64,000 nt of DNA from Korobacter sp963703075 (GTDB lineage: Bacteria; Acidobacteriota; Terriglobia; Terriglobales; Acidobacteriaceae), in NCBI GenBank assembly GCA_963703075.1, contig OY969786.1, positions 806,001 to 870,000 of the forward strand, given 5' to 3'. Shown here in pieces: positions 17,767 through 27,443 of the stretch (its first letter is position 1; every line of letters starts with the position of its first letter). Made by a program: the position numbers and the translations under genes. The notes under the pieces were generated by a model, which worked only from the letters and a program-made list of their open reading frames with translations, did not search any database and was not told the origin of the DNA.

Positions 17767-19056
17767 ATGTCGAAAACTTCCGCGACACTCCTTCGCAATA
17801 TTCGGCAGCTTCTCACTCTGCGGTCACCCAGCGGGAGCGCCGGGCCGCGTCGTGGGCGCGAGCTGGCGGAACTCGGCATTGTGGAAGACGGTGCGGTGCT
17901 GGTGCAGGCGGGAAAGATCGTCGCCGTGGGCACCACGCGCGATGTGCTGCGGCACGCCTGGGTGAAGCGCAATGCGAAGGCGATCAAGGAAATCGACTGC
18001 CGCAATCAGGTGGTGCTGCCGGGGTTCGTCGATTCGCATACGCACCCGGTTTTCGCGGGGCCGCGGCTGATCGATTTCGAAAAACGAATTGCAGGCGCGA
18101 ACTACGAAGAGATCGCCGCGGCGGGTGGAGGCATTCGGGCGAGCATTCGCGGGGTGCGGGACGCTTCACGAGCGAAGCTGAGTGCGGCAGTGCTGCGAGC
18201 GTTCGAGGAAATGGCGTCGTATGGAACGACGACGATCGAAGCGAAATCGGGCTACGGGCTCGATGTTGCGTCAGAGATGAAGTCTCTGGAAGCGATCCGG
18301 AGTGCTGCGAAGCAGTTTCCGGGAACCGTGGTCGCGACGCTGCTGGGTGCGCATGTGGTGCCGCCGGAATACAAAGAGCGTCCGGATGAATACGTTCGCG
18401 TGGTTTGCGAGCAGATGATTCCGGCAGTGGCGCGCAAGGGGCTCGCCAAATATGTCGATGTGTTTTGCGAGCGCGGGGCGTTCACGCCGGAGCAGTCGGA
18501 GCGGATTTTGCAGGCGGCGCGGGACCACCAGCTGGGCACGCGGGCGCATGTGAACCAGTTGAGCGAAGTCGGGCTGCAACGCTTCGACGCCTTCGAGCCT
18601 GCTTCCTATGATCACATGGACAAAGTGAGCGACGGCGATCTCTCGCGACTGGCGAAGTTGGAAACGGTGGCGACGCTTCTTCCGGCGGCGAACTATTTTC
18701 TCGGGCTGCGGCACTTTCCGCCAGCGCGCAAGATGATCGATGCGGGCGTGGCGATCGCGCTGGCGACCGACTACAACCCCGGGACTGCTCCGACGGCGAG
18801 CATGCCGTTTGTGCTTTCGGTGGCGTGCACACAGATGAAGCTGCAGCCGGCGGAGGCGATTGCGGCGGCGACGTTTAATGGCGCTTGCGCGCTGCGGATA
18901 CAGGACCGCAAGGGAAGCCTCGAGCCGGGCAAAGACGCCGACCTGGCGATCTTCGATGCCACGGACTACCGGGAACTCGCCTACTGGTTCGGGATGAACC
19001 GCTGCGCGGCTACCATGCTGCATGGATATCTACGCCAAGGGCAAACCATAGCCTGA
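17767..19056 (+). CDS. hutI: Imidazolonepropionase
   Basis: An amidohydrolase-superfamily enzyme that opens imidazolonepropionate to formiminoglutamate, third step of histidine degradation. Length 429 residues from ATG 17767. The metal site is visible in VDSHTHPVFAGPR; further conserved blocks are TTTIEAKSGYGLD, LGAHVVPPEY, RAHVNQLSEVG, ALATDYNPGTAP and the end motif GSLEPGKDADLAIFDATDYRELAYWFG. The start is uncertain: ATG 17740 and a TTG overlapping the hutU stop (17725) are in frame, but 17740 sits in a hairpin. It is co-transcribed with hutU. Confidence 0.93.
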   Translation: MSKTSATLLRNIRQLLTLRSPSGSAGPRRGRELAELGIVEDGAVLVQAGKIVAVGTTRDVLRHAWVKRNAKAIKEIDCRNQVVLPGFVDSHTHPVFAGPRLIDFEKRIAGANYEEIAAAGGGIRASIRGVRDASRAKLSAAVLRAFEEMASYGTTTIEAKSGYGLDVASEMKSLEAIRSAAKQFPGTVVATLLGAHVVPPEYKERPDEYVRVVCEQMIPAVARKGLAKYVDVFCERGAFTPEQSERILQAARDHQLGTRAHVNQLSEVGLQRFDAFEPASYDHMDKVSDGDLSRLAKLETVATLLPAANYFLGLRHFPPARKMIDAGVAIALATDYNPGTAPTASMPFVLSVACTQMKLQPAEAIAAATFNGACALRIQDRKGSLEPGKDADLAIFDATDYRELAYWFGMNRCAATMLHGYLRQGQTIA

Positions 19057-19143
19057 ACGGCAACTCTGGATGAGATCAGTTATATTTCTAGCAACGAAGA
19101 ACCGGGCTCCTGCCCGCGACTGCTCGCAACCTTAAAGGGATCC

Positions 19144-21756
19144 ATGAAGAAGTTTCTATTCGGTTTTATTATCCTCGTCTCGTCTTTTTGTTTCGCGCAA
19201 CGCCTTCCCGGCAACGTAATTCCCGACCACTACACCCTGAGATTCACGCCGGATTTCGCCACCAACACGTTCACCGGTGAGGAAACGATCGATGTGCACG
19301 TGGCGTCGGCGACGAAGAACATCGTGCTGAACGCAGTCGATATCGATTTCAAGGCGACGTCGGTGAAAGCTGGCGGGAAGGAACTCACGGCGACCGTCGA
19401 GCCGAATGACGACAAGGAGACGGTGACGTTGCAGCTGCCGTCGGAAGTGGCTGCCGGGCCGGCGACGATTCACATCGCATACGTTGGGCAGTTGAACAGC
19501 AAGTTGCGGGGTATGTATCGCAGCGAGGCGAACCACCGGAAATATGCGGTGACGCAATTCGAGGCGGTGGATGCGCGGGTTGCTTTTCCTTCGTTCGATG
19601 AGCCGGCGTACAAAGCGACGTTCGACATATCGGCGGTGGTCGATAAGGACGATACGGCGATTTCGAATGGACGCATTGTGAGCGACCAACCGGGGCCGGA
19701 GGGGAAGCACACGATCAAGTTCTCGACGACGCCGAAGATGTCGACGTACCTGGTGGCTTTGACCGTCGGCGACTGGAAGTGCGTGTCGGGCGAGCAGGAC
19801 GGAATTCAGCTGAGAGTCTGTTCGGTGCCCGGCAAGGAAGAGCAGGGACGGTTCGCGCTCGAGGCCACGAAGGCGATCCTGCATTATTACGACCAGTATT
19901 TCGCCATTAAGTATCCGTACGAAAAACTGGACCAGATCGCTGCGCCGGACTTCGAAGCGGGGGCGATGGAGAACACGGCCGCGATTGTGTATCGCGAGCG
20001 GGCACTGTTGCTCGATCCGGCGAAGGCATCGGTGAATGATCAGAAGGAAGTCGCGGAGGTGATTGCGCACGAGATGGCGCACCAGTGGTTCGGCGACCTC
20101 GTGACCATGAAATGGTGGAACGATATCTGGCTGAACGAAGGCTTTGCCACGTGGATGGAGAGCAAACCCGTGGCGGCGTGGAAGCCGGAGTGGGGAATCG
20201 CGCAGGATGAAGTGCTGACATCGAATGAAGCGCTCTCTACCGATGCGACGCGCAATACGCGGCCCATTCGACAAAAAGCGGAGTCGCGGCAGGAGATCAA
20301 TTCGCTGTTCGACGGCATCGCTTATGGAAAAACGGCGTCGGTCCTCCGGATGCTCGAGGGCTACCTGGGGCCGGAGGAATTTCGCAAAGGCGTGAACAGC
20401 TACCTGACGGCGCACGCATATTCCAACGCGACCGCCGAAGACTTCTGGGATGCAATGGCCAAGGCCACGGGCAAGCCGGTTGACAAGATCATGCCGACCT
20501 TCGTGACCCAGCCAGGCGCTCCATTCGTTGCGGTGGACGCGAAATGCGTGAATGGGGAGATGGCCGGCACACTTGCGCAGCACCGGTTCTACGCTTCGGC
20601 GAAAGACATGCAGCAGGGTTCGGACCAGCTATGGCAGGTGCCGGTGTGCATGAGCGAGCTCGGCAAAGTAAAGAGGGGTTCCTGCGAGTTGCTCACGCAG
20701 AAGCAGCAGGAGTTCCGCATCAAAGGCTGCGGGGTCGGCGTGTTCCCGAATGCGAATGGAGCAGGATTCTATCGCTACAGCTTCGATCCGGCGATATTCA
20801 GCGCGGCAGATTTCAACGTGCAGGAGTTATCGCAGGACGACCAGGTTTCGCTGGTGGGCAACGAAGGGGCGCTGCTGTCGGGGGGCGAACACCACATCCA
20901 AGACGTGATGGCGCTGGCGAGCAAGTTCCGTGGAGTAGAGACCTATGCAGCGGTGGAAGAGCTGGCGGCACAGGTTACGTTCGCACGCACGCATCTTGCG
21001 TCTGAGAGCGATTTGCCGCAGCTCCAAGCCTGGGTGAGAAGCGTATTCAAGCCGACGCTGGAGAGATTGGGCCAGGCAGGTTCGCAGTCGGGCACGCCGA
21101 ATGACCGTAATACGCGCGCGACGTTGGTCCTGTTGTTAGGGAATGTCGGCGAGGATCCGGAGGTAATTGAAGGCGCCAAGAAGACAGTGGCTGCGTACAT
21201 GGAGAATCCCGGATCCCAGGACGCAACCCTGGTGGATGCGAGTTTCCCGGTGGCTGCGGCCCACGGCAACGCGGAGCTGTATGACTCGTTTCTGTCCAAG
21301 CTCAAAACGGCAAGTTCTCCGCAGGAGTATTACCGGTACTTCAACGCGCTGGCAGACTTCCGCGATCCCGCCTTGCTGACGCGGACCATGGAACGGATAC
21401 TAACGCCGGAAGTGCGCAACCAGGACCTGCGGATCATGATGGCCGTTTTGAGGAATCCGGCGGGCCAGCGACTGGCATGGGACTTCATCCGGGAGCATTA
21501 CGCCGACATCCAGAAGAAGGCAGGGCAGAGCATTTTCGGAGCGCAGTTCGCGTATTACGCGGTGGGAGTTTTCTGCGATGCCAAGTCCGAACAAGAGGCG
21601 CAGTCCTTCCTAGACGAACACAAGGTGCCAGGGCTGGACCGAGTGGGGCGACAGCAGATCGAACGAGTGAATCAGTGTGTCGACCTGCGGCAGCGGGAAG
21701 AGCCGAACCTGGCGAGCTATCTGCAAAAGACGGCGACGGCGGCGGGTTCTCACTAG
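19144..21756 (+). CDS. Secreted M1 family aminopeptidase
   Basis: A zinc aminopeptidase of 870 residues with a signal peptide (MKKFLFGFIILVSSFCFAQ), so it acts in the periplasm or outside. Order: N-terminal beta domain, catalytic domain with GAMEN at 273-277 and HEMAH at 309-313 with the third ligand E332 (HExxH-x18-E), then the ERAP1-like helical C-terminal domain to the end. It removes N-terminal residues from peptides, which fits a scavenging organism. AAGGGA lies 5-10 nt before the ATG. It stands between hutI and tRNA-Phe with no close operon partner. Confidence 0.95.
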   Translation: MKKFLFGFIILVSSFCFAQRLPGNVIPDHYTLRFTPDFATNTFTGEETIDVHVASATKNIVLNAVDIDFKATSVKAGGKELTATVEPNDDKETVTLQLPSEVAAGPATIHIAYVGQLNSKLRGMYRSEANHRKYAVTQFEAVDARVAFPSFDEPAYKATFDISAVVDKDDTAISNGRIVSDQPGPEGKHTIKFSTTPKMSTYLVALTVGDWKCVSGEQDGIQLRVCSVPGKEEQGRFALEATKAILHYYDQYFAIKYPYEKLDQIAAPDFEAGAMENTAAIVYRERALLLDPAKASVNDQKEVAEVIAHEMAHQWFGDLVTMKWWNDIWLNEGFATWMESKPVAAWKPEWGIAQDEVLTSNEALSTDATRNTRPIRQKAESRQEINSLFDGIAYGKTASVLRMLEGYLGPEEFRKGVNSYLTAHAYSNATAEDFWDAMAKATGKPVDKIMPTFVTQPGAPFVAVDAKCVNGEMAGTLAQHRFYASAKDMQQGSDQLWQVPVCMSELGKVKRGSCELLTQKQQEFRIKGCGVGVFPNANGAGFYRYSFDPAIFSAADFNVQELSQDDQVSLVGNEGALLSGGEHHIQDVMALASKFRGVETYAAVEELAAQVTFARTHLASESDLPQLQAWVRSVFKPTLERLGQAGSQSGTPNDRNTRATLVLLLGNVGEDPEVIEGAKKTVAAYMENPGSQDATLVDASFPVAAAHGNAELYDSFLSKLKTASSPQEYYRYFNALADFRDPALLTRTMERILTPEVRNQDLRIMMAVLRNPAGQRLAWDFIREHYADIQKKAGQSIFGAQFAYYAVGVFCDAKSEQEAQSFLDEHKVPGLDRVGRQQIERVNQCVDLRQREEPNLASYLQKTATAAGSH

Positions 21757-21810
21757 GTTGGCGGGAGACTGGCGGAGCGTTGCTCTCTCGATCGCGTGGT
21801 GTTTGTGCAG

Positions 21811-21840
21811 TTGGAGAGCCCGCGATTCGCCTGTTATAAT
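21811..21840 (+). promoter_or_regulatory. Sigma-70-type promoter for tRNA-Phe
   Basis: TTGGAG (21811-21816), an 18-bp spacer, then TATAAT (21835-21840), with a TGT extended -10 directly in front. Transcription would start near 21847, leaving a leader of about 90 nt before the mature tRNA. This is the best consensus promoter in the window. Confidence 0.75.
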
Positions 21841-21938
21841 TCGGCTGTTCGAACGCACTGATTTCTTGCGACGATTTCGTCGTGAGCCCACCCGAAAGTG
21901 ATGCGCGCCGTTGTGAAACACATCCGGCATCGCTCCGT

Positions 21939-22014
<76 letters not shown>

Positions 22015-22044
22015 TTTCAAATCAACTCTTCGGCGGAAAAATGT

Positions 22045-22074
22045 AAGGGACAGCTTTTTAGGCTGTCCCTTTTT
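22045..22074 (+). terminator. Intrinsic terminator after tRNA-Phe
   Basis: AAGGGACAGC (22045-22054) pairs perfectly with GCTGTCCCTT (22062-22071) around a TTTTTAG loop and runs into TTTTT. On the opposite strand it is preceded by the end of the NTF2-like gene and also has an A/T tract, so it can work in both directions. Confidence 0.92.
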
Positions 22075-22108
22075 GCTTGCCCAAGTTATGCGGGGCGATC
22101 CTTGCGCG

Positions 22109-22627
22109 TTACGGTTTCGACATCAGGTCGGGCTTGCCGGAGGCGAGATCCACGGGCACGGACACATGCTCCTGCACGATCAACCATTTTCCTTTGACCT
22201 TGTGCAGTACGTCGGTCACGCGCACGGCCACCTCGAGCTTGGAGCCGTCTTTGCCGGTGAAATAGCCGCTCTGAATGCTGTGGGTGTAGGCAATCGGGCC
22301 TTCCACCGTGACTGCCAATTCGGACACGTTGTCGTCGGCCGGGCCGGGCATCGCCGCAAAAAGCTCTTCCCAATCCTTTTTATAGGCGGCCCAACTCGGG
22401 TATTCGCGCGGCGGCACGAGATCGAAGACAAATGTTTCGTTGGGATCGTAGAAGGCCATGAGGGCGTTCACGTCCTTCGCCTTGAAGGCCTGCGAGTAGG
22501 CTTGATAGAGGGCTTCGATCTTCTGTTTGTCGCCATCGGAAGACTTGGCCGACTTGGTTTGTGCCGGTAGAGAAACTGCCAACGCCAGCGCCACGAAGCA
22601 GCCAAGAGCCAGACAGAGTTTACGCAT
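22109..22627 (-). CDS. Secreted NTF2-like / SnoaL-like domain protein
   Basis: An exported protein of 172 residues with a signal peptide (MRKLCLALGCFVALALAVSLPAQ). It carries one NTF2-like cone domain: helices with ALYQAYSQAFKAKDVNALMAFYDPNETFVF, then strands ending KGKWLIVQEHVSVPVD. Such DUF4440/SnoaL-like proteins bind or isomerise small molecules, or serve as association domains; the role here is unknown. It converges with tRNA-Phe and shares its terminator. No operon partner is seen. Confidence 0.82.
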   Translation of the reverse strand: MRKLCLALGCFVALALAVSLPAQTKSAKSSDGDKQKIEALYQAYSQAFKAKDVNALMAFYDPNETFVFDLVPPREYPSWAAYKKDWEELFAAMPGPADDNVSELAVTVEGPIAYTHSIQSGYFTGKDGSKLEVAVRVTDVLHKVKGKWLIVQEHVSVPVDLASGKPDLMSKP

Positions 22628-22742
22628 GCATCTGTTTCCTTTCTTGAACCAGCGTCAAATGTCGAACGGTAGGACGGGTGGGCCGAAAATCAGCAGCCAA
22701 GACTACCATTGGTTCGCTGGTCGCGCCTAGGCGAAACAGATT

Positions 22743-23041
22743 TCAACGCAGCTTGGGAGTCCCACGTTTTGCGGCGGAGGGACGACGCTTGCTGGTCGCC
22801 GACTTTTTCTTTGCAGAGGCCTTTGTGGTCGCGGGCTTGTGCAGATGCTGCGCGGCACTTCTCCGCTTGCGGGGGTGCGTTTCTTCCCAGCGATCAAGCT
22901 GCTGTTGACGCTTCTTCCGGAACTTCTGCTCGTTGGATGTGAGCTTCGACTTCGCCTTCGGGCGGCAGCTTCCTTGTTCGTTCTTTTTCTTTCCGGGAAC
23001 GGTGTGTAGCCCGGCCAGCAACGGTTTTCGTTTTTCGCCAT
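22743..23041 (-). CDS. Small Lys/Arg-rich protein, apparently frameshifted
   Basis: From ATG 23041 the frame reads MAKNENRCWPGYTP and then loses sense; one base out of phase it continues VPGKKKNEQGSC and then a very basic sequence with SKLTSNEQKFRKKRQQQLD and a Lys/Ala/Ser-rich tail ending at 22743. Joined, the protein would have about 99 residues and resemble small acidobacterial proteins with a CWPGY-x-PVPGKK-x-GSC head that I recall but cannot cite. A missing G near 23000 (CCGTTCCC instead of CCGGTTCCC) would explain the break. The function is unknown; the basic tail suggests nucleic-acid binding. Confidence 0.5.
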
Positions 23042-23261
23042 GACCGTTAAGATGGCGGCGGAAGCAGTGACGGGACGCATTTGAAGGGAAGTGAGGACCC
23101 ACGTATTTCCTGCAGATAAAAACGTTGCGGTGCCGGTTTGCGCCAGGATGGAACCGCCGTCGAGTGGCTTGCCGTCAAAAATTGTTGCTGCTGCGGAGGA
23201 ATGAGGAGTATGTTCGGCGGTCAAGGTGTCCGTTCAACGCTGGCGCGCTCGATAGACTGTC

Positions 23262-24164
23262 ATGAAGAGATACACCATTGTCGGTTTGGGCGAAGTGCTT
23301 TTGGATATCTTCGCCTCGCACAAGCAGCTCGGCGGAGCGCCCGCTAACTTCGCCTACATGTGCGGGCTGCTGGGTGATGAAGGGTGCGTTGCAAGCCGCA
23401 TTGGCATTGACCCGTTGGGGTCCGAGCTGCTGGAGCGGCTGGGCGCGCTTGAAATTCCGACCTCCTACGTACAGCTCGACGACGCGCATCCCACGGGGAC
23501 GGTAAAGGTGGACGTGGCGGCGGATGGACAGCCGCGCTTCGACATTACGCGCTGGGTCGCCTGGGATTTTCTCGCGTGGACAGCCGAGTGGAAGGCGCTG
23601 GCACGCCGTGCCGATGCGGTCTGCTTCGGATCGCTGGCGCAACGCGAACCGCAATCCGCGTCGACCATCCAGCGATTTGTGAATGCAGTTCCCAAGAAGG
23701 CGCTGCGCGTGTTCGACATCAATCTCCGGCAAAATTTCTACTCGCGGGAAATGATCGCCGCATCGGCGGACGCCGCGGACATTCTCAAGCTCAATCAGGA
23801 GGAATTGCCTCTGCTGCTGACCATGTTCAATGGACCGTCGCTCGAGCAACTCAGCACCGCGCGATGGCTGTGCAATTATTTTCGGCTCAAGATGGTATGC
23901 CTGACGCGCGGCGCCAACGGCAGCTTGCTCGCCACCCCCAATGCCTTCCATGAACACAATGGACACCGGGTACAGGTAGCCGACACGGTCGGCGCCGGAG
24001 ACGCTTTTACGGCCGCCTTGGTCCATCATTATCTGCGCGGCTCGGATCTCGGGACGATGAATGACGCAGCCAACCGTATGGGGGCATGGGTGGCGAGCAC
24101 GGCGGGCGGAACCCCGGCGTTGGAGGCGGAGGTCGTCGAGAAAGTGCGCGCCCACTCCGCGTGA
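23262..24164 (+). CDS. PfkB family carbohydrate kinase (fructokinase-like)
   Basis: A ribokinase/PfkB-fold sugar kinase of 300 residues. The N-terminal GLGEVLLDIF and LGGAPANFAYMCGLLGDEG form the sugar-binding region. The C-terminal ATP/anion-hole motif ADTVGAGDAFTAAL carries the catalytic Asp. The best guess from these motifs is a fructokinase, but adenosine, ribose or other sugars cannot be excluded. The ATG at 23262 is followed immediately by the conserved strand. An Smr-domain gene starts 20 bp downstream on the same strand, probably in one transcript. Confidence 0.88.
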   Translation: MKRYTIVGLGEVLLDIFASHKQLGGAPANFAYMCGLLGDEGCVASRIGIDPLGSELLERLGALEIPTSYVQLDDAHPTGTVKVDVAADGQPRFDITRWVAWDFLAWTAEWKALARRADAVCFGSLAQREPQSASTIQRFVNAVPKKALRVFDINLRQNFYSREMIAASADAADILKLNQEELPLLLTMFNGPSLEQLSTARWLCNYFRLKMVCLTRGANGSLLATPNAFHEHNGHRVQVADTVGAGDAFTAALVHHYLRGSDLGTMNDAANRMGAWVASTAGGTPALEAEVVEKVRAHSA

Positions 24165-24183
24165 AGGGTTAACCTGGTCGCTG

Positions 24184-24522
24184 GTGCTGAAGGTCATTAA
24201 TCTCGAGGAAGGATTTCCCACGGTCGAGGAAGCGCGGCAGAAGATGCTGCGCCAGTTGGAAGCGGCGCGCCGATCGGGCAATCCGGGCGTGAAACTCATC
24301 CACGGCTACGGATCGAGCGGAGCCGGCGGCGAGATACGGCTTTCAGCCGGCCGGGCGTTGCAGGAGATGAAACGCCGCGGCGAAGTGTCGGTGGTGATCT
24401 ATGGGGAAGACTGGTCGATTGCCGATCCTGCCGCGTGGACACTGCTCAAGCGATACCCGGCTTTGAAGAGAGATAGCGATCTCGGACGCAAGAACCGCGG
24501 CATTACGGTGGTGTGGTTCTAA
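24184..24522 (+). CDS. Smr-domain-like protein
   Basis: A short protein of 112 residues with one Smr-type domain: VLKVINLEEGFPTVEEAR, then KLIHGYGSSGAGGEIR, matching the family pattern of a leading D/N-L strand and the HGxGxG loop. Smr domains bind or nick branched nucleic acids, or act in RNA cleavage on stalled ribosomes; this stand-alone form lacks MutS2 domains. The start is taken at GTG 24184; no strong Shine-Dalgarno is seen. It probably forms an operon with the PfkB kinase. It ends 12 bp from the convergent SRPBCC gene. Confidence 0.75.
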   Translation: MLKVINLEEGFPTVEEARQKMLRQLEAARRSGNPGVKLIHGYGSSGAGGEIRLSAGRALQEMKRRGEVSVVIYGEDWSIADPAAWTLLKRYPALKRDSDLGRKNRGITVVWF

Positions 24523-24534
24523 GTGCCGCTCGGT

Positions 24535-24984
24535 TCAGGAAAATATCTCCCCGACTTTTCTCGCACGGTAATCGAAGATCGCGGCAACATCGCGGGCGAC
24601 AAGAAAGCGATGGGCGAGACGGCCCAGCAAGCCGAAGGGAAGCACATAGAGGACCTTGTCTTCAATCCACGTGCCTCCGTTCTCCGGCCAGAAGCGATGG
24701 GTGTGGTGCCATAGCTTGTAGGGTCCCCTGGCTTGAAGATCGACGAAGGCGTGCGGAGGCTCCCATTTCTCGATGGTGGTTTGCCAACGCACGGGGAGGC
24801 CGTGAATGCGCAGTTGGTAGTCGATGCGCGCGCCGGCTTTCATCGCATTCGGGCGACGGGTGATGCGAAAGCGCAGGAAGGGTGGCGTGAGGATCTCCAG
24901 GTTTCGCGCCTCTGCGAAGAAATCGAAGACCTTTTCCAGCGGATGCGGGACCCATTGCTTGCGGTGTAGTTCGTAGGCGTGCAT
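24535..24984 (-). CDS. SRPBCC (START/polyketide-cyclase-like) family protein
   Basis: A cytoplasmic protein of 149 residues with the helix-grip fold pattern: YELHRKQWVPHPLEKVFDFF at the N-terminus, AEARNLEILTPPFLRF, central strands, GTWIEDKVLYVLPFG, and a long C-terminal helix with RDVAAIFDYRARKV. It resembles COG4276. These proteins bind hydrophobic ligands in a deep pocket; the ligand is unknown. The gene is alone on its strand. About 200 bp upstream (24985-25184) hold nothing I can identify. Confidence 0.82.
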   Translation of the reverse strand: MHAYELHRKQWVPHPLEKVFDFFAEARNLEILTPPFLRFRITRRPNAMKAGARIDYQLRIHGLPVRWQTTIEKWEPPHAFVDLQARGPYKLWHHTHRFWPENGGTWIEDKVLYVLPFGLLGRLAHRFLVARDVAAIFDYRARKVGEIFS

Positions 24985-25184
24985 ACGATGCCCTTCATTT
25001 TCTCAGTCCCAATCGATCTGCGGGCACAGGTCGCATGCAGTTCTTCGCGTCATGCAAAGCGAGGACGTGAAAATGCACTGCAGTCAAATCGCCGTCCGCG
25101 TCGGGTCTCCGGGAAGCTGATGGAGCGGCGCCACAATTTGTGGTTGCACGCAGGTGCTCCGGTCGGGCAAGATGCGTGAACTCT

Positions 25185-25733
25185 ATGAAAGTTACCCGTC
25201 GCGACTGGATCCTCGGTTCTCTCGGTGTGGCTGCCTGGTCGGTGATTGCTTCGGCGCAGCAACATGCGCACGAGGCGGTGACGCGCCCTGCCTCCGCGAC
25301 ATTGGAATACTTTGATCCCGCGACGGCGGGCGAGGTTACGGCAATCGCCGGGCAGATCGTGCCGTCGGACGACGGCCCCGGTGCGACCGAGGCGGGAGCG
25401 GTTTACTTCATTGATCGTGCGCTGAACACCTTTGCCTCCGATAAGCAGTCGACCTATCGCGACGGGCTGGACGCTTTGCAACAACGCCGCGCCTCCATGT
25501 TTCGGGGATCAGCTTCGTTCGCCGCGCTCTCGCATGGGCAACAGGTCCAGTTGCTGCACGCCATCGAGAAGACAGATTTCTTCTCGGTCGTACGCACGCA
25601 TACGGTGCTGGCCTGGCTCGCGGACCCCGCTTACGGCGGCAATCGCAATGGGGTGGGTTGGAAATACATTGGATTCGATGACGCCGGTTCCTTCGAACCG
25701 CCTTTCGGCTACTACGATGCGGAGGCGAAGTGA
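25185..25733 (+). CDS. Gluconate 2-dehydrogenase subunit 3 family protein, Tat-exported
   Basis: The small subunit of a membrane-associated GMC dehydrogenase, 182 residues. The N-terminus MKVTRRDWILGSLGVAAW is a twin-arginine signal, so the complex is folded in the cytoplasm and exported through Tat. The mature part has the family pattern ITAIAGQIVPSDDGPGATEAG-type segment, a conserved helix region, and WLADPAYGGNRNGVGWKYIGF. The small subunit carries the Tat signal for its flavin partner in known systems. Its stop codon overlaps the GTG start of the next gene (GTGA), so the two are translated together. Confidence 0.88.
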   Translation: MKVTRRDWILGSLGVAAWSVIASAQQHAHEAVTRPASATLEYFDPATAGEVTAIAGQIVPSDDGPGATEAGAVYFIDRALNTFASDKQSTYRDGLDALQQRRASMFRGSASFAALSHGQQVQLLHAIEKTDFFSVVRTHTVLAWLADPAYGGNRNGVGWKYIGFDDAGSFEPPFGYYDAEAK

Positions 25734-27395
25734 AGGGCACACAGTTTCGCAAGTCCGAAACCGTGGATTTTCTCGTGATTGGCGCGGGCGCGGCCGGAGG
25801 CGTAATGGCCAAGGAACTCGCCGTCGCCGGGTTCAGTGTTGTCGTCCTGGAACAAGGGCCGTACCTCACGGAAGAAGATTTCTCGCACGATGAGATCAAG
25901 TATGCCGTTCACAACGCCCTGACGAACGATCCGAAACAGCAGCCCATCACCTACCGCAAGAACGATACGGAGGTCGCCAAACCGTTCAAGGCCATTGAGT
26001 ATGGACGACAGGTGGGTGGCGGGACGGTGCACTTCACCGCCAACTACTGGCGCCTGCACGAGAGCGACTTTCACGAGCGCAGCATCTACGGCGAAATCCC
26101 TGGCACGTCATTCGACGATTGGCCAATCCGTTACGCGGACCTCGAGCCGTACTACACCAAGGCGGAAGAGGAGTTGGGAATCTCAGGACTGGGAGGCGCG
26201 AACCCGTTTGAAGGACCGCGATCGAAACCGTATCCCTTGCCGCCGATGCCGGTGAAGTCGTCGGGCATGCTATTCGAACGCGCGACCAAGAAGATGGGAT
26301 TGCATCCCTACCCGGCGCCGGTGGCGATCATTTCCCAACCCTATCGTGGACGCGGTGGATGTGCGCATTGCGGCATGTGCGAGCTTTTCGGCTGCGAGAT
26401 GAAAGCCAAGTCGAGCACCCTGGTGAGCGTGATCCCGGTTGCGGAGAAGACCGGCCACTGCGAGATTCGTCCGAATTCTTATGTGCGGAAGATCGAGACC
26501 GATGAGCGCGGGCGCGTTACTGGCGCGATCTATTTTGATGAGCACAAGCAGGAGATTTTTCAGCGGGCTAGAGTCGTGGTGCTGTGCGCCAACGGAGTGG
26601 AGTCGTCGAAGCTGCTGCTGATGTCGAAGTCGAAGTTGTTTCCCCAAGGGCTCGCCAATTCGAGTGGGCTGGTAGGCAAGAACCTGATGTGGGACAACGG
26701 CACCGAGTCGAGCGCGCTGTTCGAGCATCCCCTCAACGAGTTCAAGAGCGTGCAGGTGACGCGGGTAATTCACGACTACTACGACGCCGACCGGAAGCGC
26801 GGATTCTACGGGGGCGGCGGAATCGATGCTCGTTTTGATTACTATCCGGCGGGGTTTGCATTGGGGGCTTTACCCGGAGATGTACCGACCTGGGGATTGG
26901 AATTTAAGAAAGCAGTCGGCCATTACTTCACCCGCACGATGACACTGCTTTCGCACTCCACGTCGCTCCCGCTGGAGAGCAACTACGTGTCGCTGGATCC
27001 GGAGTTGAAGGACGCGTGGGGATTGCCGGCGGTGCGGATCACGTTCGATTGGCATGCCGACGATATTGCCAACATGAAGTGGCTGGTGGAGCGCGAGCGC
27101 GAGATTTTGCAGGTGGCGGGAGCGCAGAAGCTGTGGTCCGTTCCCGGTGGAACCGGGGCAGCCGAACCTCATGCCTTCGCGACACTTGATGGGAACCTGC
27201 CGCATGGGAAATGACGCGAAGACGTCCGTGGTCGATTCGTTCGGCCATGCGCACGATGTTCCGAACCTGTTCATCGTGGACGGAAGCAATTTCGTCACCT
27301 CCGGCCGCCAGCAACCCACCGCGACCATCCAGGCGCTCGCCTACCGGGCAGCCGAGCACATCACCGCAAAGGCGAAAGCCGGAGAGCTGGGATAG
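25730..27395 (+). CDS. GMC oxidoreductase (gluconate dehydrogenase large-subunit type), frameshifted
   Basis: An FAD-dependent sugar or alcohol dehydrogenase. The start is GTG 25730, overlapping the subunit 3 stop. The N-terminal FAD-binding motif VIGAGAAGGVMAKELA is intact, and a GGCAHCGMCELFGC cluster-like cysteine motif is present mid-protein. The frame ends prematurely at 27214, but the missing C-terminus (PSRHLMGTCRMGNDAKTSVV, then NLFIVDGSNFVTSG and TIQALAYRAAEHI) continues in another frame from about 27147 to 27395. One extra base in CCCGG near 27143-27147 explains the break. The intact product would be about 554 residues. Sequencing or assembly error is more likely than a pseudogene. 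Confidence 0.87.
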
Positions 27396-27443
27396 ACAGC
27401 TCTTGTCTTGGCGCAGACGAGGGGACAGCCAGATCTCATTTTT

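Noticed and set aside
19156..20583. Antisense frame of 475 codons inside the aminopeptidase gene
   Set aside because: Shadow of an intact M1 peptidase; no recognisable motif.
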